Part shown: positions 29,146 through 37,718 of the stretch, one piece after another | How the letters are laid out: every line of letters starts with the position of its first letter | How positions within the stretch are numbered: the stretch's first letter is position 1 | From: Lewinellaceae bacterium | GTDB lineage: Bacteria; Bacteroidota; Bacteroidia; Chitinophagales; Saprospiraceae | NCBI GenBank assembly: GCA_016712415.1 | Contig: JADJRC010000001.1 | Location: forward strand, 1 to 64,000 | Length of the DNA stretch: 64,000 bases | Reading direction: 5' to 3' | Notes under the pieces: generated by a model | Told to the model about the DNA's origin: nothing | The model's input: only the letters and a program-made list of their open reading frames with translations | Databases searched by the model: none | Translations under genes and position numbers: made by a program

Positions 29146-30515
29146 CTATGCCGGCAACCGAATCGTAAACTCCGTGCCTTTCCCCTCCGTACTTTCCATT
29201 TTCATTTGCCCGCCATGCCCTTTTGTGATGATGTCGAATGCCAGTGAAAGACCCAGCCCCGTACCCTGTCCCGTCGGTTTGGTGGTAAAAAACGGCTGGA
29301 AAATTTTGGCCTTCAGGTCGTCGGGAATACCCGTTCCGTTGTCTTTGATGCGTATTTCGACGGCATTTTTGAGTTGTTTGGTGCTGACGGAAACGGTGGG
29401 ACTAAAGTTTTCCTGGCATTTTCCAGAACCTTCCGACAGTTGTCGCTCGCGTTGTTGCACGGCGTAGAAAGCATTGTTGATCAGGTTGAGCAGCACCCGT
29501 CCGAGGTCCTGCGCTACAGCCTCGACCTTCCCGATTGCCGGATCAAGGTCGGTTACCATTTTGGCGTTGAAGCTCTTGTCCTTGGCACGCAGGCCGTGGT
29601 ACGACAGCCGCAGGTATTCGTCAGCCAGGGCATTGAGGTCGGTGGGCTCCTTCTTGCCGCTGCCTGCGCGGGAGTGCTGCAACATGGCGGTGACGATGCC
29701 GGCTGCCCGCTTGCCGTGGTGGTTGATCTTTTCCTGGTTCTGCACCAGGTCCTGCATCAGGTCGCGGATGAGATCCTCGTCCCGTCCCGGTTTTTCCAGT
29801 TCGTCGCGGAGTTCATGGGCAAGTTCTATACTCAGTTCTGAGAAGTTGTTGACGAAGTTAAGGGGATTTTGTATTTCATGGGCGATACCGGCCGTGAGTT
29901 CGCCAAGCGAGGCCATTTTTTTCGGAATGGATGAGTTGGGCCTGCGCGGACCGGAGTTCATCCAGGGTTTTTTCCAGTTCTTCTTTTTGGGTAGTCAGTT
30001 CCGTAGTGCGCTCCACCACGAGGTGCTCCAGTTTCCGCTTTTCTGGCCTCTGCCTGGCGCAACTGTTCTTCTTCTTTCTTCCGCTGCTTGCGCTCCTTGT
30101 TGACCTGTGTGAAGGCGTAGATGCCGAACCCGATCAACCACAGGTTAGAAAACTCTTTGGCTGTATTGAAGTAGCCCCTGTTGTCTTCAAAAAAACCGGG
30201 TACAACGATGGAGAGCAGGGTATTAATCGCAAAAATAGCGGCATAAGGCAAAACGGCCAGGATAAACAGCCGTGTGGAGCGCTGGTGTCTTAAAAGGTAA
30301 AAGGTTATGAAAAGCAAGAGCATTACTATCTTCCCATACCAGTCTGCAAGAAACCCCATGCCCGGAAGGAGCGTCAGCAGGAAATAGCCAATCGACACGA
30401 TCCAGATAGCGGAAAGCACCCTGTCCCATTGGGGCAGCTGTTCCTTGATGTCAAGGGTCTTGCGCAGGGCCTGGACGATGCCTGCCGTGATAAGGATGAG
30501 TGGTATCAATTCCAT
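29146..30515 (-). CDS. Membrane histidine kinase, two frameshifts
   Basis: The N-terminal 150 residues contain about five hydrophobic segments (MELIPLILITAGIVQALRKT, VLSAIWIVSIGYFLLTLLPG, KIVMLLLFITFYLL, LFILAVLPYAAIFAINTLLS, LWLIGFGIYAFTQV), then a coiled coil (KERKQRKKEEEQLRQAEARK). The transmitter part has phospho-acceptor His in GELTAGIAHEIQNPLNF, the N box NLINNAFYA, G1 KDNGTGIPDD and G2 GTGLGLSLAFD. Two indels interrupt the linker: near 30030 (KAE to KLEHLVVERTTEL) and near 29920 in an A-run (HSEK to MASLGELTAG). Repaired length about 456 residues. No cognate regulator is adjacent; the receiver proteins at 25596-27018 are candidates. Confidence 0.85.
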
Positions 30516-30581
30516 TTTACGGTGCTTTTGGTATGGAGCGAAAGGTAAATTAAGTATCGGGACCGGGGTTATCTCAGTTGC

Positions 30582-31891
30582 TCAGTTGGCGCCTGTCACA
30601 AAATACATATCCATCTCCACTTTATTCTTCGTCGCGATCCTGCCCCTGTATTCCCACTTGAATTCGTTCTGCACGGCTGCCTGCACGGCGCCGCTGACGT
30701 TGACGCGTCCTGCCACGCTGGCTTCTTCCATCCGGGCCGCCGTATTGACCGTGTCGCCCCAGATGTCGTAGGCAAATTTTTTGGTGCCCACCACACCGGC
30801 CACCACCGGTCCGAAGTGGATACCGATGCGCGCCTCGAAGTACTGGCGCCCTTCGGAGATGCGCTTTTGCTTGAGTTGCCGGAGAAAATCCTGCACCTGC
30901 AGGGCGATCCGGATCATATCGGCAGGACTTTCATTGCGGTCGGATAGCCCGCTGGCACAGATATAGGCATCGCCGACGGTTTTGATCTTTTCCACGCGGT
31001 TGCGCCCGATGATGTCGTCGAAGCGGGAAAAACAGTAGTCCAGTTCGGCGATCAACTCCTCGGGTTGCATGCTTTCAGCCGTTTTGGTGAACCCCACAAA
31101 GTCGATGAACATAACCGTGGCGTGTTCGTAGCGGCGTGCGGCGACTTTGTTGCGCACGGTGAGCTCGGCTGCCACGGCAGGCGGGAGTATGTTGAGCAGC
31201 AGTTGTTCGCTGCGGCGGCGCTTTTCCTCGATCATGGCATTTTTTTCGGCGAGTTCGCCCCTGACACGCCGGTTGGCGCGCTGCCGGAAATAGTAGAGCA
31301 GGGTGAGCACAATGGCCATCGCGGCCAGTGCAGCCAGCAGGATGCGGTCTTCACGCGCTTGCTGTTTGGCCAGACTGGCCTGGGCGGCTTCGTGTTTCAG
31401 GCGCTGCTCGTCGGCATAGCGGCGCGATTTTTCCTGGAGCAAGGCAGCGCGTTCGCGGCTCCATTCGAAGGCAGTTTTGAAATCGCCTTGTTTGGCGGTC
31501 ATCTCCTGGAGTTTCTCCACGGCCTGAAGTGCTGTTTCGGGCAGGGTTGCTGCTGCTGCGGCTGTCCGGGTCTGGCTGTACAGCGCCAGGGCGTCTTTCT
31601 GCCGGCCGTCGCGTTCGGCGATGTCGCCGCATATCCATGCCGACTCCGCTTCCCGGTGTTTGTCGCCGCTTTCCATTGCCAGGTCAAGGGCATTATGGGC
31701 GTATGTACGGGCCTTGCTGCGGTCAGACATCAGCCAGTTCTTGGCCAGTTTGTAATTGAGTTCCCATTTTTCATCCTTCGACGTGCTTTCCCGAAGGCGC
31801 GCTTCGAGCCGGGGATAGGTTGCGCAGGCAAGACAGATGCGCAGGCAATGAAAAGAAACACGACAAGAGCGGCGTGGGCGCGTAGGGACAT
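30582..31891 (-). CDS. Class III adenylate/guanylate cyclase with TPR-like sensor, one frameshift near N-terminus
   Basis: About 436 residues after repair. The signal peptide (MSLRAHAALVVFLFIACASV) starts at 31891; one base is missing near 31822, where the sense moves from LPAQP to YPRLEARLREST. A helical TPR-like region (KWELNYKLAKNWLMSDRSKA to EWSRERAALLQEKSRRYADE) is followed by one transmembrane helix (ILLAALAAMAIVLTLLYYF), a short coiled coil and the cyclase domain: metal Asp in VMFIDFVGFTKTAE, VEKIKTVGDAYICASGL with Lys and second Asp, YDIWGDTVNTAARME with Asn/Arg. All catalytic residues are present. This is a periplasmic-sensor, cytosolic-cyclase layout. Divergent from the P4 permease operon. 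Confidence 0.88.
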
Positions 31892-32006
31892 GGTCGGGTT
31901 GTACGTGAAAGGGATAACAGCCAGCAAAATAAGCGAAAGAAGTGCAACTCCATGCGCGAATTGCAGCCATTTCTACATTTCATTGGTGTGAAAAGGATGT
32001 CCGGGA

Positions 32007-32111
32007 TGTCCAGATTCGAACAGCAGTGTCCAGATTCGTACTTGTTGATTTGGAAAACACACACACAAAACACTGATAATCAATTTTATAAAAAAGTGGC
32101 ACAAGGATGGC
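32007..32111 (+). promoter_or_regulatory. Paired activator dyads and sigma-54 promoter P4
   Basis: Site A TGTCCAGATTCGAACA (32007-32022) and site B TGTCCAGATTCGTACT (32027-32042) start 20 bp apart and share their first 12 bases. After 55 bp comes AGTGGCACAAGGATGGCG with GG at 32098-32099 and GC at 32110-32111 (N10), a good sigma-54 core. Predicted start about 32123, 44 bp before the first gene. The element lies between the divergent cyclase gene and the permease 7 operon. Confidence 0.78.
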
Positions 32112-32166
32112 GGGTATGCTTTTCGGACCAGATCGCATTGTTTTTACCACAAACCTTCAAATCAAT

Positions 32167-32466
32167 ATGGCTTTCATAGCAGTTCCCATCCCGTCGCTCC
32201 CCGGAAAGCAGGACATCGAGATCGAAGTAACGATCAACGGACAGAAGCAGCAATTGCACTACCGGGTTGAACTTTTTTACTGGGAAGATTGTGCCATACC
32301 CATGATCGACCGCGCAGAATGTATCCGCCAGATGCTGTCGCGATACGACGACGACTGGACCCTGTACTACATCGGCGCGCCGACCGACGATTTTGTGCCC
32401 ATTACTTTTGTCAAAAAGGGCGATATCGCCATCCAGCGCAAATTGATGCGCGGCGAGGCGGTGTGA
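32167..32466 (+). CDS. Small 99-residue cytosolic protein, first gene of P4 operon
   Basis: I chose ATG 32167 (MAFIAVPIPSLPGKQDIEIE); the frame is open back to 32107 but the predicted transcript begins at about 32123. There is no signal peptide or hydrophobic helix. The protein is acidic, with VTINGQKQQLHYRVELFYWE, DRAECIRQMLSRYDDDWTLY and IGAPTDDFVPITFVKKGD. I do not recognise a family. Being the first gene behind a permease-type promoter and 54 bp before permease 7, it may belong to the same physiological response. Complete frame. Confidence 0.7.
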   Translation: MAFIAVPIPSLPGKQDIEIEVTINGQKQQLHYRVELFYWEDCAIPMIDRAECIRQMLSRYDDDWTLYYIGAPTDDFVPITFVKKGDIAIQRKLMRGEAV

Positions 32467-32520
32467 AGACGACCGATTGAGTTTGTATTTGCACGGCCCG
32501 GAACAAATCATCCAACTGCC

Positions 32521-34956
32521 ATGATCCGAAATATTCTAAAGCTGGCCCTTCGCAACCTCTTCAAGAGGAGCGGTTATTCGATGCTCAACCTTGCCGGTCT
32601 CACTACAGGCATGGTGTGCAGCCTGTTGATTCTGCAATACGTCTTATACGAACGGAGTTACGATCGCTTTCCGGCTGACGCCGACAGTGTCTATCGCCTG
32701 CGGCTCGACTGTTATCAGAAAGGCGAACTGGCCTGGCGTTCGGCAACCGTATTTCCGGCCTATGCGCCCTTTATGCAACGCGATTTCCCGGAAATCGAAG
32801 CCGCCTGCAGGCTCTACGATGCCGAAGCCATTTTCACCAATCATGACCGCGACCTGCACTTCGCAGAACGCAAAGGGTATTTCGCCGACGCCGGTTTTTT
32901 AAAAGTGTTCGACCTTCCACTGGTGCAGGGCAATACCGATCAGGCGCTGGCGGCGCCGTCGCAACTGGTTGTTTCCAAACAATTTGCACAAAAGTATTTC
33001 GGCACGGCGGATGTACTGGGCCAATCGCTGTCTGTCAATCGTGACGGAATGTCCGTCGATATGCAGATCACCGGAGTTTTCGATGCTTTTCCGGAAAATT
33101 CCCACCTGGTCGTAGATTACCTGATCTCCATGCCGACCCTGGCCAATATCGTGGTCGCCAGTGGCGATACCACGCGCCCCCTGGAAACAAGTTGGGGATG
33201 GTACGATTTCTACACCTACGTCAAACTGAACCCCAGGGCCGATGCCGGCGCATTTGCCGCCCGGGTACCGGCTTTCACCGATAAATACGTCAATTCAATC
33301 CCGCGACGGATACAGGCGGGCGTGCGCTTCGAAACCCTGCTCCAGCCGCTGACCGATATCCATCTGTGGTCGGATATCAACCAGGAGGCTGAACCCAACG
33401 GCGACGGCAAGACGGTGGGTTTGCTGTTTGCCGTAGCGTTTTTTATCCTGCTCATCGCCTGGATCAATTATATTAACCTGTCCACTGCCCGCGCCGTGGA
33501 ACGCGCCCGCGAGGTGGGCGTGCGCAAGGTATCGGGCGCCACACGTGGACAACTTATCGGACAGTTTCTGGCCGAAAACCTGCTGCTGAATGCGGCCGCA
33601 CTGGCGCTGGCGCTGCTGGTTGTATGGGGCGCCACGCCGGCCTTCGGCAATTTTCTGGGCAGCCGTGTACCCTTCAGCCTGCTGTCCGGTGAATCGCTGG
33701 CCTGGATGACGGGCATTTTTTTCGCCGGCACCCTTTTGTCCGGACTTTACCCCGCGCTGGTATTATCGGGGTTCCAGCCTGCGGCTATGCTGAAAGGAGC
33801 ATTCAAAGGATCGTTCCAGGGCGCCAATCTGCGCCGCGGACTGATCGTGGGCCAGTTTGCCATATCGGTAGCGATGCTGGTCGGCGTGCTGGTGGTTACC
33901 CGCCAGGTGGCCTTCATGCGCAGCCAAAACCCCGGTTTTGACCGCACACAGACGCTCGTGCTGGAGGGGGCGGGCACCCTGCAAGATTCTCTGTACAAGG
34001 GTGTTTTCGAGGGATTCAGGCAGGAGGTACTCCAACTGCCGGGCGTGCAACGCATGACCAGTTCGTCTTCAGTGCCGGGCGACGAGATATACTGGACTGC
34101 CAGTTTTTCCCAATTGAAAAACATTGAAGGCCAGCAAAGCACCCTTTTCATACTCGGGGTAGACGCCGGTTTTGCCGACGCATACGACCTGAAACTCGCT
34201 GCAGGTCGCAACTTTGAGATCACGGACAAAAAAACGGTGATGCTCAACGAATCGGCTTGCCGGATACTGGGCTTTTCATCGCCGGAAACCGCCGTCGGTG
34301 CATATATCGCCCGCGGGCGAAACGATACCCTGAAGGTGTGTGGCATAGTACGCGATTTTCACCACCTGGGTCTGCAAAAAAACGTCGACCCCATGTGCCT
34401 GCAATACGGGCCCGACCACAGAAACTACTACTCCCTGAAGGTCGGAGGGGCCGATCTCAGGAAAACGCTGGCCGGTGTGGAAGCCGCCTGGCAGCGGCAT
34501 TTCCGTGCCGACCCGTACAGCTATTTCTTCCTCGACGCGTTTTTCGACCACCAGTACAAGGCAGATTTGCTGTTCGGCAAAGTGTTTGGATTGTTCACCC
34601 TGCTCGCCATCTTCATTTCCTGTCTGGGTCTCTTTGGCCTGGCATCCTATACGGTGTTGCAGCGCACCAAGGAGATTGGTATCCGGAAGGTACTCGGCGC
34701 TAGTGTGGGCAGCATTACGGGTTTGCTTACCCGCGATTTCCTGCAGCTGGTTTTGGTAGCCATCCTGATCGCCTCACCGGTAGCCTGGTATATCATGAAC
34801 AACTGGCTCTCCGATTTCGCCTTTCATATCGACATGCAGTGGTGGATGCTTGCGGCTGCAGGCCTTGCTGCGATCGCTATCGCCTTCCTGACCGTGAGTT
34901 TACAAACCATAAAAGCCGCGCTTACCAACCCGGTAGAGAGCCTGAAAAATGAATAG
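32521..34956 (+). CDS. Duplicated MacB/FtsX-type permease (array member 7)
   Basis: An intact 811-residue permease, MIRNILKLALRNLFKRSGYS to NPVESLKNE; the LKNE ending is unique in the array. Helix 1 about residues 20-40. Coupling motifs RAREVGVRKVSG (about 328) and RTKEIGIRKVLG (about 715). The loop after the first bundle reads SGFQPAAMLKGAFKGSFQGA, the FtsX-specific turn before the helix that leads to the second periplasmic domain. Second gene of the P4 unit; permease 8 begins 26 bp later, so the two are surely co-transcribed. Confidence 0.9.
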   Translation: MIRNILKLALRNLFKRSGYSMLNLAGLTTGMVCSLLILQYVLYERSYDRFPADADSVYRLRLDCYQKGELAWRSATVFPAYAPFMQRDFPEIEAACRLYDAEAIFTNHDRDLHFAERKGYFADAGFLKVFDLPLVQGNTDQALAAPSQLVVSKQFAQKYFGTADVLGQSLSVNRDGMSVDMQITGVFDAFPENSHLVVDYLISMPTLANIVVASGDTTRPLETSWGWYDFYTYVKLNPRADAGAFAARVPAFTDKYVNSIPRRIQAGVRFETLLQPLTDIHLWSDINQEAEPNGDGKTVGLLFAVAFFILLIAWINYINLSTARAVERAREVGVRKVSGATRGQLIGQFLAENLLLNAAALALALLVVWGATPAFGNFLGSRVPFSLLSGESLAWMTGIFFAGTLLSGLYPALVLSGFQPAAMLKGAFKGSFQGANLRRGLIVGQFAISVAMLVGVLVVTRQVAFMRSQNPGFDRTQTLVLEGAGTLQDSLYKGVFEGFRQEVLQLPGVQRMTSSSSVPGDEIYWTASFSQLKNIEGQQSTLFILGVDAGFADAYDLKLAAGRNFEITDKKTVMLNESACRILGFSSPETAVGAYIARGRNDTLKVCGIVRDFHHLGLQKNVDPMCLQYGPDHRNYYSLKVGGADLRKTLAGVEAAWQRHFRADPYSYFFLDAFFDHQYKADLLFGKVFGLFTLLAIFISCLGLFGLASYTVLQRTKEIGIRKVLGASVGSITGLLTRDFLQLVLVAILIASPVAWYIMNNWLSDFAFHIDMQWWMLAAAGLAAIAIAFLTVSLQTIKAALTNPVESLKNE

Positions 34957-34982
34957 CCGTCAACAAAAGAATTGAACAAGAT

Positions 34983-37428
34983 ATGTACGCTACCTACCTG
35001 AAACTCGCATTCCGGAACCTGCTGAAAAACAAAACCTTCAGCGCCATCAACCTGCTGGGGCTCACCACCGGAACCGTATGTTGCCTCTATATTCTCTTGT
35101 ACGTTCAGGACCAGCGCAGCTACGACAAGCATCACCACGAAGCAGGCAACCTGTTCCGGATCACTACTGAACTCAATCTGCCCGACGGGAACGACATCAT
35201 GCCCATGGCCACCTGTTCGCCGCCGATAGCACCTGCCCTGGGCGCCGAGTTTCCGGAAGTGGAAGCCGCCGCACGTGTATGCAGTCCGCCGGGCGTGGAG
35301 CAAAACCACTTCCGCGTGGGCGAGAAGGTTTTTTCGGAGAAAAAAGGCTATTATGCAGACAGCACTTTTTTCCGGATATTCGACTACCATTTTCTTGCCG
35401 GCGACCCGCAACACGCACTCGACGAGCCGTATTCAGTCGTGATTTCAGAACAACTGGCCATAAAACTGTTCAATACAAGCGACGTATTGAACCAAACGGT
35501 CGGTATCGGCGGAGAATCGGGTGAGGAAAAATTCAAAATAACCGGTGTTTTCAACGACGCGCTCGGCAATACACACCTGATGCCGGCTTTCTTCAAGTCG
35601 ATGAACTCCGGCGGTATCGGAGGGTTTGTGCGAAGCGACGACTCCTGGGCCGGCAACAACTTTATTTATGCTTACCTCCGCCTCCGCCCCGGCGCCGACG
35701 TACAGGCACTGGAGGCCAAACTACCTGCCTTCCTCCAGCGACACGGTGGGGAACAACTTCAACAATTGCATATCGGCAAAACGCTGCACCTCCAGCCCGT
35801 GCCCGCCATTCATACCGACGCGAGCCTGATCTCGGATATCGGTCAGAACACCAGCAAGGGTTTTCTGAACATGCTGTTGCTGGTAGCGGGTTTTATCCAG
35901 TTGGTGGCCTGCATCAATTTTATGAACCTGAGCACTGCCCGCGCTACACGCCGGGCACAGGAAGTGGGTATCCGCAAATCCGTAGGGGCAGGCAGGGGTT
36001 CGCTCATCGGCCAGTTTTTGAGCGAAGGCATGCTGCTTGCGGTACTGGCCGTCGCACTGGCCTTGCCGCTGGTGTATATGGCGCTGCCCTGGCTCAATCA
36101 ACTGACCGGCGCCGAAGTGACGCTCCATTTGTACCAGAATGCATCCGTCTGGCTCATGGTAGCAGGCATGGCGCTGTTCACAGGTCTGGTAGCAGGCAGT
36201 TATCCGGCCTTTTATTTGTCTTCGTTCCAGCCCGTCAGCATCCTGAAAGGCATCACGTCCATGAAAAGCGGAAAAAATGCAGGATGGCTTCGGAAAGGGC
36301 TGGTTGTCAGCCAGTTCGTGATTTCGGCGGTGCTTATTATCGGCGCGCTGGTGGTTCAGTCCCAACTGCGCTATATGCTGAGTCTCGACCTCGGGTTTGA
36401 ACGGAGCCAGAAGATCGTCATCCCGTTCCGTTCCGAGGAGAGCAGGGCCAGGCTCCAGGCCTTCCGCAACGAACTGGTCCGCTACCCCGAAGTGCGCTCG
36501 GCCTCTGCAATGGCCGTTTGTCCCGGCCAGATGATCTATAACGACGTACCGATGTACAAACCGGGTGGCGATATGAAAACCGCCATCGATATCCGGTATA
36601 CCCAGGTTGATGAAAATTATCTTAAAACGCTGAAAATCAAACTGCTGGCAGGCAGGTTTGTTACCTCCGCCGATACGTCGGCGGTCATCGAAAAAGCCCG
36701 GGTGGTCCTGAATGAAAAAGCGCTGAAACAACTGGGCATCCCGGTAGAGGAGGCGCCGGGCGTAGTGCTGCATTCGGATATTATGGGCCGGCATCTTGAA
36801 TTTACCATCATCGGAGTCATGCAGGATTTCCTGTACCAGAACCTCGGCAAAAAACTCGACCCCTTCATGGTGATGGCCGCCGCGCCGGCCGAATTCGCCC
36901 ATGTCGTCGTTGATGTACATACGGAAGACTATGCCGCGTTCCTTGCGAAAACGGAGTCTGTCTGGAAAAACGTCCTGCATGATGTGCCGTTTGAGTACTC
37001 CTTTCTCGACGAAGACTTTGCCAGGCTGTACAAAACGGAACAGACGCTTTCCCGCATCATCAGCGCCTTTACCCTGATGGCGATCCTGATCTCCTGCCTG
37101 GGCCTGCTGGGGCTCTCTATCTTTACTGCCGAGCAACGCAGGAAAGAGATCGGCATCCGGAAAGTACTCGGCGCGAGCGTTGCCGGCATTACCAGCCTGC
37201 TGGCCAGGGATTTTGAAACTGGTGCTCCTGGCTTTCCTGATCGCCTCGCCTGTTGCCTGGTACGGCATGAACCTGTGGCTCGATGATTTTGCTTACCGCA
37301 CCCATATCGAGTGGTGGGTATTTGCGCTTGCGGGCACAATCGCCGTCGCCGTGGCATTCCTGACGGTGGGTTTCCAGAGCGTGAGGGCGGCACTGGCGAA
37401 CCCGGTGAAGTCGCTGCGGAGTGAGTAG
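34983..37428 (+). CDS. Duplicated MacB/FtsX-type permease (array member 8), one frameshift
   Basis: Starts MYATYLKLAFRNLLKNKTFS at ATG 34983 and ends NPVKSLRSE at 37428; about 815 residues when repaired. The frame breaks at about 37212: LARDF is followed by four T where the equivalent site in permease 1 (GATTTTTTGAAACTG) has six, so two T are missing; the sense resumes LKLVLLAFLIASPVAWYGMN. 767 codons before the break are open. Coupling motifs RAQEVGIRKSVG (about 324) and RRKEIGIRKVLG (about 719). If real, the lesion removes the last two helices. Third gene of the P4 unit. Confidence 0.87.
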
Positions 37429-37437
37429 AACCGGGAG

Positions 37438-37490
37438 CCCCCCCCAGGGTCTTGAATGACCTCGGAGAGGTCTAAAGGGGGGGGGGGGGG
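37438..37490. terminator. C8/G14 inverted run with inner hairpin
   Basis: A run of eight C (37438-37445) and a run of fourteen G (37477-37490) flank a perfect inner hairpin GACCTC-GGA-GAGGTC (37458-37472). Together they form a strong stem just after permease 8 and before promoter P5. There is no T-tract, so this is a terminator only by position. The G14 run may have an uncertain length in the assembly. Confidence 0.45.
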
Positions 37491-37598
37491 ACAAAATTAC
37501 AAGCAGGGTGTGAAGGTAGGTTGACATCTACCAACATTAGACCTGGGCGCCGGATTTTGATGCGTCCGCGGGATACCCTGCTTTTGTCTGGTTCATTC

Positions 37599-37704
37599 CG
37601 TCCAGAAGCGCACGTGAATTGTCCGAAACTGAACAGAAAAACGAGGTCATTTCATTTCCAAACACCTGGTAATCAGTTGCTTGAAATTCCGGCATGACAT
37701 GTGA
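37599..37704 (+). promoter_or_regulatory. Paired activator dyads and degenerate sigma-54-like promoter P5
   Basis: Site A CGTCCAGAAGCGCACG (37599-37614) and site B TGTCCGAAACTGAACA (37620-37635) start 21 bp apart, one more than in the other six. At 55 bp from site B lies TTCCGGCATGACATGTGAG with GG at 37691-37692, but the -12 position is GA. A second candidate, CTGGTAATCAGTTGC (37667-37680), has GG-N9-GC, one base short of the sigma-54 rule. The core element is therefore uncertain; the dyads are clear. Confidence 0.55.
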
Positions 37705-37718
37705 GGCTGTTTTGTACT

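Noticed and set aside
25596..31891. A sigma-54 activator (NtrC type) for the permease regulon among the signalling genes
   Set aside because: None of the signalling proteins contains the GAFTGA-bearing AAA+ domain or a Fis-type helix-turn-helix; they are receivers, cyclases and a kinase.
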